A stretch of 64,000 nt of DNA from Brevibacterium yomogidense (GTDB taxonomy: Bacteria > Actinomycetota > Actinomycetes > Actinomycetales > Brevibacteriaceae), in NCBI RefSeq assembly GCF_900163715.1, contig NZ_FWFF01000019.1, positions 98,631 to 162,630 on the forward strand, written 5' to 3'. Position 1 is the first letter of the stretch. The number at the start of each line of letters is the position of its first letter. Shown here one piece after another: positions 1 to 9,200 of this stretch. The notes under the pieces are model-generated. The model saw only the letters and a list, made by a program, of their open reading frames with translations. It was not told where the DNA came from and did no database searches. A program made the translations under genes and the position numbers.

Positions 1-1
1 C

Positions 2-850
2 CGCGGGGGGACGGACCGTCTGGACGTGCAGGTGAAGGAGATCCTGTCCTCGGTCGGGTGGTCTCCGACGGCCCCGCAGGGGCAGGGGTCCGTCCGGGAG
101 CGCTGGGAATCCCTGTCCGCGCTCGTCACGCTGGCAGAGGACAGCCAGGCGGAGTCGGAGCTGCCCGTCCCGCTCGCCGCCTTCATCGCAGACCTGGAGG
201 ACCGTGCGGACCACCAGTTCGCGCCCACCATCGAAGGGGTGACGCTCGCCTCCGTACACGCGGCGAAGGGCCTCGAATGGGAGAGCGTGCACCTGGTCGG
301 CGTTTCCGAGGGGCTCATGCCGATCGGCTACGCCGACACGGCTGACGCGATCGACGAGGAGCGGCGCCTCTTCTACGTCGCTGTGACCCGTGCGCGGACC
401 GCGCTGTCGGTCAGCTGGTCGAAGGGGCGCCGCGGCGGTGCCGGCGTCGGCAGGAGGCCGTCACGGTTCGTCGGTGAGGTGCAGGCGGGCAAGCCCGCGC
501 GTCCGGATGCGCCCGCGCGGAAGGCGCCCGTGTCGGCACCCGTGCGCTGCCGGGTGTGCGGCACGCTGCTCACGACCCGCGCGGACAAGAACCGCGGACG
601 CTGCGCACAGTGTCCGGCCGCCGTCGACGAACACGTCCTCGAAGCGCTCATCCACTGGCGCGGGGCGAAGTCCGCGGAACTGCGGATGCCGGTGTTCCTG
701 GTCCTCAGCATGCCGACGGTGCGGGAGATCGCGGAGCGCGTGCCGGAGACCCTCGACGATCTGGGGCGGGTCAGCGGAGTGGGCCCCATCAAGCTCGAGC
801 AGTTCGGACACGAGCTTCTCGGACTGGTCCGGGAGCACCGTTCGGGCTGA
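2..850 (+). CDS. uvrD2: UvrD2-type ATP-dependent DNA helicase, C-terminal part (5' end outside window)
   Basis: This is a superfamily I DNA helicase that would unwind DNA in repair or replication. The reading frame is open from base 2, so the gene starts upstream and the GTG at 26 is internal. Visible helicase motifs are TLASVHAAKGLEWESVHLVG (motif V region) and DEERRLFYVAVTRAR (motif VI, with the arginine finger). Then comes a four-cysteine module (CRVCG...CAQC, bases about 548-616) and a C-terminal HRDC-like domain (bases about 620-840). HRDC plus tetracysteine is the arrangement known for mycobacterial UvrD2. The last 62 bases overlap the 3' end of the convergent gene at 789-1715. ATP-binding motifs I-IV lie outside the window. 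Confidence 0.9.
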   Translation, partial: RGGTDRLDVQVKEILSSVGWSPTAPQGQGSVRERWESLSALVTLAEDSQAESELPVPLAAFIADLEDRADHQFAPTIEGVTLASVHAAKGLEWESVHLVGVSEGLMPIGYADTADAIDEERRLFYVAVTRARTALSVSWSKGRRGGAGVGRRPSRFVGEVQAGKPARPDAPARKAPVSAPVRCRVCGTLLTTRADKNRGRCAQCPAAVDEHVLEALIHWRGAKSAELRMPVFLVLSMPTVREIAERVPETLDDLGRVSGVGPIKLEQFGHELLGLVREHRSG

Positions 851-1715
851 GCGGGATCCTGCAGTCGCAGTCCGGATGGAACGCAGCAGCCTCCTGCGTG
901 CGCCGTCCCGTGCGCGCATCGATGCGCACGACGGGTCCGAACTCCGCGAGGCCCACGGTCGCAGCCCTCAGCATCCGTGCCGTCTCCGTCGCGGCCGCGC
1001 GCAGCAGCAGGGGGTCGATGAGCGCGTGCCGTGACCGCGCCGCGAGCTGCCGCCAGCCCGCGAACCACCCGTCATCCTCGTCCCGGGAGTGCAGAACGGT
1101 GCAGGTCGCGCACGGGGTGAGACCGGGGCGTATCGGCACGAGGTCCGCGCGCTGGTCGCCGACCCGCACGATCAGGTGGTCCGCGTCCTCCGCGAAGAGT
1201 CGCGACGAATCCCCGATGTTCGCGGTGAGCCGGCTGATGAGCACCGTCATCCGATGTTCGGCGCCGGCTTCGATCGCCTGGTCTGCGGATTCGACGACGA
1301 GCGTGTCGAATCCGGCCTCTGCGAGAGCCTCGGACACGATCCCGGGGTCATGTCCGAACACGATCACAGGGCGGCCCCTGATCGCACTCGCGGCGGCCAC
1401 GGGACCCACTCCGTGCAGCGCCGCATAGGACTCCGCGAAATCGCGGACGACGGAACCGCCCGAGGCCGCCTCCGGGGGAGTGAGGACCCCCGCCTCCGTG
1501 AGGAGGTCGAGGAGCGACAGTGCGCGCGTGCGGCTCAGGCGTGCGCGGTCCGCGGCATCCAGGTAGTCGGCGGAATCGCATCCGCGGCACAGCAGGTCGA
1601 TCAGTCCGAGGTCGTCCTCGGTCAGCCCATCGATGAGGACGGGGTCGTCGACGCCGAACTGGACGCTGGACGGGGTTCTGCGCACCAGCGGAACGCTTCG
1701 GTGGAACTGCAGCAT
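789..1715 (-). CDS. ThiF/E1-like conserved actinobacterial protein (308 aa)
   Basis: It resembles the degenerate ThiF/E1-like proteins found beside uvrD2 in many actinobacteria; some are annotated as leader-peptide-binding or cyclodehydratase-like proteins, but no substrate is known. A central Rossmann-like segment (GRPVIVFGHDPGIVSEALAE) is followed by PCATC and a C-terminal HPDCDC, so four to five cysteines could bind zinc. No adenylation motif is clear. GAGGAGG lies about 6 nt before the ATG at 1715, and a TAGGGT -10 hexamer lies further upstream. The 3' end overlaps uvrD2 by 62 bp, tail to tail. No YcaO or precursor peptide is visible nearby, so a role in peptide modification is not supported here. 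The family call is moderate; the coding call is strong. Confidence 0.7.
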   Translation of the reverse strand: MLQFHRSVPLVRRTPSSVQFGVDDPVLIDGLTEDDLGLIDLLCRGCDSADYLDAADRARLSRTRALSLLDLLTEAGVLTPPEAASGGSVVRDFAESYAALHGVGPVAAASAIRGRPVIVFGHDPGIVSEALAEAGFDTLVVESADQAIEAGAEHRMTVLISRLTANIGDSSRLFAEDADHLIVRVGDQRADLVPIRPGLTPCATCTVLHSRDEDDGWFAGWRQLAARSRHALIDPLLLRAAATETARMLRAATVGLAEFGPVVRIDARTGRRTQEAAAFHPDCDCRIPLSPNGAPGPVREARVRTARA

Positions 1716-2219
1716 GCGGGCCTCCTCGCGCTCACCCTAGGGAGTCGCGGGGCCCTGCGGAAGGGCGGAGGACGGAATGTGGATAACCCTGTGGACACAA
1801 AGCGCCGGAAGGTGGACACCACAGTGGGAACCGCCCTGACGGGGGTTCCTGCGATGCGCCTTCCGGTGCAATGCCCTCCAGCCTCTCGCGAAGCCCGTGA
1901 GCCTTCCCCTAGCCCACGAACCTCGGGTTTTCCGGAGGTATGACACACAAACCTAAGAGGCGCGCGCGACCCCGTCAACACGAGTATGCCCACATGCGGC
2001 GCGCAGCCTGTGGATAACGTGTTGACGACACGCGCAGCCCTGTGAGGATCGCTGTGGATGACACGCAGGATGGTACGAGAGGTGCCGCGGTCTGGTGCGG
2101 TTCGCGCTGTGGACGTCGATCGGCGCTGAGATTTCTCGAAAGTTTTTTCGTCCTCGTCGCGATCCGACCGTGGATCGAGACCCGTGATCCGGTGGAGCCG
2201 AGGACGCGTGTCCGTGGTC
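1716..2219. other. 504-bp intergenic region with a cluster of DnaA-box-like 9-mers
   Basis: No supported gene lies here. It holds two exact TGTGGATAA sites (1778-1786 and 2009-2017), the reverse of the DnaA box TTATCCACA. Near matches on the same strand are TGTGGACAC (1790-1798), GGTGGACAC (1811-1819), TGTGGATGA (2053-2061) and TGTGGACGT (2108-2116). An AT-rich patch with a run of T lies near 2131-2150. All sites have the same orientation. dnaA and dnaN are not nearby, so this is not an obvious oriC. Confidence 0.6.
1734..1762 (-). promoter_or_regulatory. Probable promoter of the ThiF-like gene
   Basis: Read on the minus strand, TTCCGC (about 1757-1762) is followed 17 nt later by TAGGGT (1734-1739). 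The GAGGAGG ribosome-binding site and ATG at 1715 follow. The hexamer is followed by GAGC, a context shared with promoters at 4840 and 11456. The -35 is weak. Confidence 0.45.
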
Positions 2220-2783
2220 ATGGCTACTGTGGCCGATATGGATGTGACAGAGGTGCTCGCGGCGATCGACGACGGCACGATCGTCGTGCGCCGCTCTGCG
2301 CGGCGGCGGAAGACGATCTCTCTGAAGCGGGAGGGTGAGAAATGGCTGCTCGCGGTGCCGCAGCGGTTCCAGCCGGAGCGCAATGTGGAGTCGATCGCGG
2401 CGCTCATCGCGCGGATGGAGCGCCGGGCCGTCCGCGCGTCGCCCGGTGACGGAGAGCTCCTGGCCCGGGCACTCACCCTCAACACCCGCTACTTCGATGA
2501 CGGGATCGAACCGGTGTCGGTCGTGTGGGTGAGCAACCAGAACACGCGCTTCGCGTCGACGACGAGTGCACGTCGCACGATCCGGGTTTCCTCGCGGCTC
2601 TCAGCTGTTCCGGGATGGGTCCTCGACGCCGTCCTGGTGCACGAACTGGCGCACCTGCGACGCCCGGACCATTCGCCCGCGTTCCACGCCCTCACAGCGC
2701 GATACCCGCACACCCAGAAGGCCGATGTGTTCCTCGAGGGGTTCAGCTACGGCGAAGGCGCGCAGAAGCGGGAGCAGGGCTGA
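2220..2783 (+). CDS. YgjP-like metal-dependent hydrolase (DUF45, M48-type)
   Basis: This is a small single-domain zincin related to YgjP/WLM-type metallopeptidases; the substrate is unknown. The signature is VLVHELAHLRRPDHSPAFH: an HExxH zinc motif followed by a conserved HSPAFH third-ligand region near residue 160. The N-terminal half carries the beta-rich RRSARRRKTISLKREGE segment typical of DUF45 proteins. The start is uncertain: ATG 2220 or ATG 2238 are both plausible and neither has a strong ribosome-binding site. A further GTG at 2184 would add unconserved residues. The next gene is convergent and ends 1 bp downstream, so this gene is probably transcribed alone. Confidence 0.8.
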   Translation: MATVADMDVTEVLAAIDDGTIVVRRSARRRKTISLKREGEKWLLAVPQRFQPERNVESIAALIARMERRAVRASPGDGELLARALTLNTRYFDDGIEPVSVVWVSNQNTRFASTTSARRTIRVSSRLSAVPGWVLDAVLVHELAHLRRPDHSPAFHALTARYPHTQKADVFLEGFSYGEGAQKREQG

Positions 2784-2784
2784 A

Positions 2785-3561
2785 TCAGGACGTCCGTGCG
2801 TCTGTCTCCGTGCGCTGCAGGAGTGCGCGCAGATCGGTGCGGAGATCCTCCGCGGTGCCCTGCGGCAGCTTATCCACGGGCCACCATGCGACGTCGCCGA
2901 TTCCGGCGTCGGTCGTGACGAGTGGGTGGCTGTGGGGCGCACTGGCGGCATAGAGGACGTCCAGGTGCGATGCGCAGGCCGCTGACCCCACGCTGAACGT
3001 CCGCACGGCTAGAGGCGCGGGGGACAGCCGCACCTGGTCCGACGCGGCATCGACGCCGGCCTCTTCCCGCAGTTCCCGCATCGCGGCGGCACGCAGGGAG
3101 GTGTCCGCGGCCTCGATGTGCCCGCCGAACTGCCTCCACTGACCGGATCGCAGGTGCAGGCCGAGTGCGATGAAACGCCGACCCGAGTCCGGTTCCCCTG
3201 ACTCTTCGTCGATCCGCGACAGGAGTAGGCAGCTCGCCGTCACGTGGTGGGGTCCCGCGTCCTTGGCCAGGACGAGGGAGCCGTCCCGCAGCCCGGCCCG
3301 GGCCTCGGCCGCGAGTCGTCTCTCTTCCGGGGGGAGCCCGGACGACGACAGCGCAGCGGAACTCAGACCCGTGTCCAGCAGCGACTGCCCGTCCGCGGCA
3401 CCTGCGCGAGCGGCACCTGCGTGCGCGGCACCTGCGTCCGCGTCACTCAGTGCTGCCGCCCTGGTCGTCGGCTTCGCGCAGGATCCGCTCCAGCGCTTCG
3501 TCCAGCGACGAGTCGGACGCCCAGTCAGTGGTGCGGCGCTCCTCGTAGCCCAGCGGGTCAT
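2785..3561 (-). CDS. NUDIX hydrolase
   Basis: The protein would hydrolyse a nucleoside diphosphate linked to another moiety. The Nudix box lies in GGHIEAADTSLRAAAMREL followed by REEAGV (bases about 3050-3130), preceded by a beta-strand segment with RFIALGLHLRSGQWRQFGG. The core domain starts near base 3340. The start codon is uncertain: the first in-frame ATG is at 3561, inside the 3' part of the upstream metalloprotease-like gene, and no ATG, GTG or TTG lies between it and the core. Translation is therefore coupled, begins well inside the neighbour, or uses a CTG (for example near 3440). The segment before the core is an Ala/Gly-rich stretch encoded by three 15-bp repeats (3395-3439). Confidence 0.8.
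   Translation of the reverse strand: MTRWATRSAAPLTGRPTRRWTKRWSGSCAKPTTRAAALSDADAGAAHAGAARAGAADGQSLLDTGLSSAALSSSGLPPEERRLAAEARAGLRDGSLVLAKDAGPHHVTASCLLLSRIDEESGEPDSGRRFIALGLHLRSGQWRQFGGHIEAADTSLRAAAMRELREEAGVDAASDQVRLSPAPLAVRTFSVGSAACASHLDVLYAASAPHSHPLVTTDAGIGDVAWWPVDKLPQGTAEDLRTDLRALLQRTETDARTS
3395..3439 (+). repeat. Three 15-bp tandem repeats at the Nudix N-terminus
   Basis: Units start at 3395, 3410 and 3425, each GCGGCACCTGCG plus three variable bases. They are in frame with the Nudix gene (minus strand) and encode Ala/Gly-rich pentapeptides just after the stop codon of the upstream gene (3443). Confidence 0.85.
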
Positions 3562-4801
3562 CGAGGTCCTCGGTGTTCGGGAGGACGTCCGGGTGGCGGA
3601 AGACGCCATCGCGCGCCTCTGCACCGGACTTCTGCTCGAGGAAGGTGAAGAGAGCGGCGGCGTCGCGCATACGGCGAGGGCGCAGCGAGAAGCCGATGTG
3701 CGCGGTGAAGGATGCCTCTGCCTCCGATTCGGACGCCGCACGGCTGCGCAGTGCCTCACGGATCGCGTCGCGGTCCTCGAGCGCCTCGCACGCGCTGTAG
3801 ACCACGACGTCGGACCAGCCGGCGATGACGGAGAGCAGATTCTCCAGCGCTGTGAGCGCCTCCCGTTGGGACTCCGTGGTCTGCGGAGCGAGGAGGCCGG
3901 ACCGCAGCTCCTCGCTCATCCGCTGCATCTCCGACGGATCGCCGCTCGAGGCGGCGTCCTGGATGCGGCTGAGGTCGACTTCCACGCCGGCCGCGTACTT
4001 CGCGAGTGCGGTCTCCACGTGCCCGCTGAGCCACGGGTTCTTCGCGAACAGCCACAGGTGCGCGAGTTCGCGCGCCGCGAGCCAGATGCGCAGCTGGGAC
4101 GGATCCACATCCATCTCCGCCGCGGCACCGGGGAGGTTCGCCTCGACGAGCACGGGGGAGTGGCCGAACAGCGGCAGACCGAACTCCGTGCCGCTCAGGA
4201 CCGCTCCGGACAGAGCGGCGACGGCCTCGCCGATCTGCATGGCGAACATCGACTGGCCCATCGACGTGATCATCTGGCCGGCTCCGGACATCAGCTGCGC
4301 CATCTCCGGCGGCATCTGCTCCGTCAGTCCCTCGACCATCGACTCCGACATGTTCCGGCGGACGGGATCCGCGAGTCGGTACCACTCGTCGAGCGAGCCC
4401 TTGGCCCACGCCGCGCGGTTGAGCGCCTGCGGCTCCGACACATCGGCGGATGGATCCGTCACCCGCTCCAGCCACAGTTCGGCCAGGCGGAACGCATCGG
4501 TGGTGTTCTTCGCCAGGTCGGCGGTGATCGCCGGGTCAGGGGTGGGGACGTTCTGGTCGATGACGCGCTGGGTGGCGGCACGCGGGTCGCCGCCGGACAG
4601 CATGCCCTGGAGCTGGCCCATCATCCCCTGGAGCATCGCCGGGTCGAACGGCATACCGCCCTGTCCGCCGGCACCGAAGGGGGATCCCTGCGCACCCTGA
4701 CCGCCCGGTCCGAACACCATGCCGAACATCTGCTCGAACGGGTTCTGGCCGCCGTCGCCGCTGTCGTCGTCCGGTGTCCGATCGTCGTTCTTGTCGCTCA
4801 T
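3443..4801 (-). CDS. Zincin-like metalloprotease family protein (DUF2342)
   Basis: The protein belongs to the actinobacterial DUF2342 family, annotated as putative zinc metalloprotease or F420-biosynthesis-associated hydrolase. The N-terminus is a Gly/Gln/Pro/Met-rich low-complexity stretch (residues about 20-75), then an alpha-helical domain. The zincin-like helix reads AARELAHLWLFAKNPWL near residue 240: the first zinc-binding His of HExxH is Arg, as in other family members, so protease activity is doubtful. The length (452 aa) fits the family. A TAGGGT -10 hexamer lies at 4840-4845 and GGGA lies before the ATG. The Nudix gene follows and probably overlaps its 3' end, so the two are likely cotranscribed. 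Confidence 0.85.
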   Translation of the reverse strand: MSDKNDDRTPDDDSGDGGQNPFEQMFGMVFGPGGQGAQGSPFGAGGQGGMPFDPAMLQGMMGQLQGMLSGGDPRAATQRVIDQNVPTPDPAITADLAKNTTDAFRLAELWLERVTDPSADVSEPQALNRAAWAKGSLDEWYRLADPVRRNMSESMVEGLTEQMPPEMAQLMSGAGQMITSMGQSMFAMQIGEAVAALSGAVLSGTEFGLPLFGHSPVLVEANLPGAAAEMDVDPSQLRIWLAARELAHLWLFAKNPWLSGHVETALAKYAAGVEVDLSRIQDAASSGDPSEMQRMSEELRSGLLAPQTTESQREALTALENLLSVIAGWSDVVVYSACEALEDRDAIREALRSRAASESEAEASFTAHIGFSLRPRRMRDAAALFTFLEQKSGAEARDGVFRHPDVLPNTEDLDDPLGYEERRTTDWASDSSLDEALERILREADDQGGSTE

Positions 4802-4839
4802 GGCAGTCCCTGTCCGTCGTTCGTAGAAATGCTGTGCTC

Positions 4840-4845
4840 ACCCTA
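4840..4845 (-). promoter_or_regulatory. Probable -10 element of the DUF2342 gene
   Basis: Minus-strand TAGGGTGAGCAC (4834-4845) is identical over 12 nt to the sequence upstream of the DoxX gene at 11395. TAGGGT fits the actinobacterial TANNNT -10 consensus. No convincing -35 is visible. Confidence 0.4.
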
Positions 4846-5000
4846 ACGTTCCCACCCTGTCGGATCCTTCCCGGAACGGCGCTTGCGCACGGTGTTCCCA
4901 GTCGGCTCCGCGCAGTCGCGGAGGGGCGGTGCCCGATTTCAGCGGGGCGGGTCACTCCACTACACTGATCTGGACGCAGAAGACTCTGGAGGTCCTTCAC

Positions 5001-6167
5001 GTGAGCGCATCTCCGCCCGCACCGGGGCCGGTTCCCGCCGACGACGCAGTCGGCGGAGCATCGTCCCCAGCGGCAGCCGGAGACTCTCCGCGGAAGGGGA
5101 TCCGCTTCTTCGCGTCACCGGGAATCTCCGGTCTCCTCCTCTACGCGCTCGTGTTCGTCCTAGCGCTCACGCCGGTGCCCTATCTTCTCCAGACGCCGGG
5201 CCCCGTCGTCAACACCCTCGAGCCCTATGAGGGCGTCGACCTGGTCTCGATCTCCGGCACCCAGACGTACGAGGCCGAAGGTACGCTCGACATGCTCACG
5301 GTGGCGGTGTCGGGAGGACCCGGCCGCGACATCTTCACGGCCCAGGCATTCTTCTCCCTGCTCAACGGTGTGGAGACGGTCGTGCCGTCGGAGGCGTACT
5401 ACCCGCTCGACACGACCCGCGACCAGGTGTCGGACCAGAACAGCGCGGACATGATGTCGTCGCAGGATCAGGCGACCGCCGCTGCGCTGGGAGAACTGGA
5501 CATCGACTACGACTCCGTGATCGGTGTGAGCCAGATCGTCCGCGGATCGCCGGCGGAGGGCGTCCTGCAGCCCGGCGACCACGTCCTCGCCGTCGACGGC
5601 GAGGACGTCGACGGGTCCGACGACGGGATGAGCGCCGTGCGCGAGGCCGTCGTCGCCGCGGACGGCGAGGTCCAGCTGACGATCGAGCGCGACGGGCAGA
5701 CCGACGAGGTCGCCGTCGAGCCCGCCGAACCGATCGAATCGGACGGCCAGCAGTCGATCGGGGTCGTCATGTCCCCGGCGTACAGCTTCCCCTTCGACGT
5801 CGACTTCGCCGTCGAGGGGATCGGCGGCCCGTCCGCCGGCACCATCTTCGCCCTCACGATCATCGACATGCTCACGGAGGGCGATCTCACCGGCGACCAG
5901 GCCATCGCGGGGACGGGCGCGATCGATGCGTCCGGCACCGTGTCCCCCATCGGTGGGGCGCGGCAGAAGGTAGCCGCGGCCTCGGCCTCGGGCGCGGATT
6001 ACTTCCTCGCCCCCGCAGGCAACTGCACAGAGGTCCTCGGCGCGCACGGCGTCGACGACATGACCGTCGTGCGCATCGACGACCTGAGCGCTGCGCATCA
6101 GGCGGTCACCGACATCGCAGAGGGCAGCACAGACACGCTGCCGACGTGCACGGACCCCGAATCGTGA
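5001..6167 (+). CDS. YlbL-type PDZ/Lon-domain serine protease, membrane anchored
   Basis: This family (S16, YlbL-like) has one membrane anchor, a PDZ domain and a Lon-type protease domain outside the membrane. Here a Pro/Ala-rich cytoplasmic N-terminus is followed by a hydrophobic segment (GISGLLLYALVFVLALTPV, residues about 40-60). A PDZ region follows (IVRGSPAEGVLQPGDHVLAV), then the Ser-Lys dyad regions GGPSAGTIFALTI and GGARQKVAAA. GTG at 5001 is chosen because GGAGG lies about 9 nt upstream and the anchor then starts at a usual distance; earlier in-frame codons back to 4929 are not conserved-looking. It is divergent from the DUF2342 gene and upstream of UPF0182, a common actinobacterial order. 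Confidence 0.9.
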   Translation: MSASPPAPGPVPADDAVGGASSPAAAGDSPRKGIRFFASPGISGLLLYALVFVLALTPVPYLLQTPGPVVNTLEPYEGVDLVSISGTQTYEAEGTLDMLTVAVSGGPGRDIFTAQAFFSLLNGVETVVPSEAYYPLDTTRDQVSDQNSADMMSSQDQATAAALGELDIDYDSVIGVSQIVRGSPAEGVLQPGDHVLAVDGEDVDGSDDGMSAVREAVVAADGEVQLTIERDGQTDEVAVEPAEPIESDGQQSIGVVMSPAYSFPFDVDFAVEGIGGPSAGTIFALTIIDMLTEGDLTGDQAIAGTGAIDASGTVSPIGGARQKVAAASASGADYFLAPAGNCTEVLGAHGVDDMTVVRIDDLSAAHQAVTDIAEGSTDTLPTCTDPES

Positions 6168-6213
6168 TCGCACAGAGGCCACGACCCGGATCCTCCGCAC
6201 GGACAACCACGGA

Positions 6214-6235
6214 CCGACTGAACACCACCAGTCGG
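6214..6235 (+). terminator. Small hairpin between the YlbL-type gene and UPF0182
   Basis: CCGACTG (6214-6220) and CAGTCGG (6229-6235) form a 7-bp stem with an 8-nt loop. There is no U-tract, so it may be a weak terminator or an mRNA processing structure. Confidence 0.35.
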
Positions 6236-6258
6236 CTGACAGAAACGAAAGGGCGAGT

Positions 6259-9200
6259 GTGAGCTTCTCAGCCAGACCCCCGCACCCGCAGGCACCTGCG
6301 AGCACCGGAAGCAGACGACCGTCACCGCTGCTCCTCACGATCATCGCGGTGCTTGCACTCGTCGCGCTGTTCGTGGCGTTCGCACAGGTCTACACGGAGG
6401 TGCTGTGGTTCCAGCAGCTCGACCGCTTCGACGTCTTCGCGACGGAATGGGTCGCGAAGGGCGTGCTCTTCGCGATCGGCTTCGTCCTCATGGCGGTGCC
6501 GCTCTGGTTCATGCTCTTCTTCGCCCACCGGTCACGGCCGACGACCGCGCCCTCGAATCCGCGGGAGGAGAACCTCGACCGCTATCGCGAGGCGGTGGAG
6601 CCGCTGCGTCGGACGCTCACCTACGCGATCCCCGCAGTGATCGGTCTGCTGGGCGGCGTCGCGCTGAGCGCATCATGGCAGGACGCGCTCATGCTGCTGA
6701 ACTCGGTGCCGTTCGGAGTGTCGGATCCGCAGTTCCAGCAGGATGTGGGCCTCTACGTGTTCACGCTGCCGATGGTCAACATCCTCGTGGACTACCTGGG
6801 CATGATCGCTCTGCTCGCCTTCATCGCGAGCATCGTCGCCCACTACCTGTTCGGGGGTGTGCGGCCGCGTGAGACGCGCGGGTTCGACATCACGAAGAGC
6901 GCACGCATCCAGCTTGCGACCGTCCTCGCGGTGCTGATCCTGATCCAGGCCGTGCGCCTGTTCCTGTGGCGGTTCTCCCGGCTCACGGACGATTCCGGTC
7001 TGGTCACCGGCGCGACCTACACGGACGTGAACGCGGCCCTCCCGGCCATGCTCATCGTGTCGATCGCCGCCCTCCTCGTCGCGGCCCTCGTCTTCTCCAC
7101 GGCGTACTTCAAGACGTTCCGGCTCACGGCGATCTCGCTGGGCATGCTGCTGGTGCTGGGCGGCGTCGCCGTCGTCGGCTTCCCCGCGACCATGCAGCAG
7201 TTCCAGGTCAACCCGTCGCAGCAGAGCCTCGAGTCGGAGTACATCCAGCGCCACCTGGAGGCGACCCGCAGCGCGTACGGAATCGACGACGTGGAGGTCA
7301 TCCCGTACACGCCGTCGACGCAGGGCGAGTCCGGTGCCCTCCGCCAGGACGCGGCGACCGCGGCGAGCGTGCGACTGCTCGACCCCAACCTGGTGTCCGA
7401 CACCTTCCGTCAGCTGCAGCAGACCCGTTCGTACTACGCGTTCCCCGAGCAGCTGGACGTGGACCGCTACGACATCGACGGCAAGAGCGAGGACACCGTC
7501 ATCGCTCTGCGCGAGCTGAACCCGGACGCGCAGTCCGACAGCACGTGGGTCAACCAGGCAACGGTCTACACGCACGGCATCGGAGCGGTGGCAGCCTACG
7601 GCAGCCGTCGGGGAGCCGACGGGGAACCGGCGTTCTTCGAGGCGGGGATCCCGCCCAGCGGCGTGCTCTCGGACCAGAGCGAGTACGAACCGCGCGTCTA
7701 CTTCGGTGAGCGCTCCACCCAGTACTCGATCGTGGGTGCGCCGGAAGGTGCGGACCCGGTCGAGCTCGACTACCCGGCCGATGAGGAAGAGGGCTCCGGG
7801 CAGGTGAACTACACGTTCTCCGGTGACGGTGGGCCCAGCGTCGGCAACTTCTTCAACCGACTGCTGTACGCGATCAAGTTCCAGGACGAGCAGATCGTGC
7901 TGGCCGACACGGTCAACGACGAATCGCAGATCCTCTACGACCGCACTCCGCGCGAGCGCGTGCAGAAGCTCGCTCCGTTCCTCGAGGTCGACGGCGATCC
8001 GTACCCGGCCGTCGTCGATGGTCGGATCAAGTGGATCCTCGACGGATACACGACGTCGGATCAGTACCCGTACTCGCGCCCGTCCGTCCTGCAGGAGGCC
8101 ACGACGGACTCCACGACGGCGAACACCAGCGCGGTCGTGGCGCTGCCGGACCAGCAGGCGAACTACATCCGCAACTCCGTGAAGATCACGGTCGACGCGT
8201 ATGACGGTTCCGTGGACATGTACGAATGGGACGACGAGGATCCGGTCCTCGATGCATGGATGAGCGTCTTCCCGGACCTCATCAAGCCGGCGTCGGAGAT
8301 CTCCTCCGACCTCATGAGCCACATCCGCTACCCGGAGGACCTCTTCAAGGTCCAGCGCTCACTGCTCACGCAGTACCACGTGTCGAATGCGAGTGAGTAC
8401 TACTCAGGTCAGGACTTCTGGACCCTTCCCGTGGATCCCACGACGGACCAGGAACAGGGCCTGGTGCAGCCTCCGTACTTCCTGACGCTGGAGATGCCGG
8501 GTCAGGAGCAGCCCGCCTTCTCGCTGACGTCGTCGTTCATCCCGCGTCCCACCCAGGGACAGACGCGCAACAACCTCACCGGCTTCCTCGCTGCGAATGC
8601 GGATGCGGGCGATGCCGAGGGTGAGGTGAGCGACGAGTTCGGCAAGCTGCGTCTGCTCCAGCTGCCGAGGAACACCACGTTCCCCGGTCCCGGCCAGGCG
8701 CAGAACAACTTCAACACCGAGCCGGAGATCCAGACGAGCCTCAACCTGCTCCGCCAGGGTGAGTCCCGCGTGGAGAACGGCAACCTGCTGACGCTGCCGG
8801 TGGCGGACGGTCTGCTCTACGTCCAGCCCGTCTACGTCCGGTCGGCGGGGGAGACCTCGTACCCGGTGCTGCAGCGTGTGCTCGTGGCCTTCGGCGAGCA
8901 GATCGGCTTCGCGCCGACGCTCGACGAGGCGCTCGATCAGGTGTTCGGCGGTGACTCCGGTGCGGAGGCCGGTGACTCGGACGCTGCCGGCGAGACGGAG
9001 TCCGGTGAGGCCGGCGGTCCGTCTGAGGGCGGCGAGGGCGATGGCGGCGGGGAGCAGCCCGCAGGCGTCGACGAGGCCCTTGATCGGGCACGCACTGCCA
9101 TGCAGGAGGCTGACGAGGCGCTGACAGACGGCGACTTCGCCGCCTACGGCGAGGCCCAGGAGCGTCTGCGTGAGGCGCTCGAGGACGCGATCGACGCGGA

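Noticed and set aside
789..1715. Peptide-modifying (TOMM) gene cluster around the ThiF-like gene
   Set aside because: No YcaO, dehydrogenase, transporter or precursor peptide is nearby; the gene is the common lone uvrD2 neighbour.
1716..2219. Replication origin
   Set aside because: DnaA-box-like sites are present but dnaA, dnaN, rpmH and gyr genes are not nearby; a regulatory or titration role is more likely.
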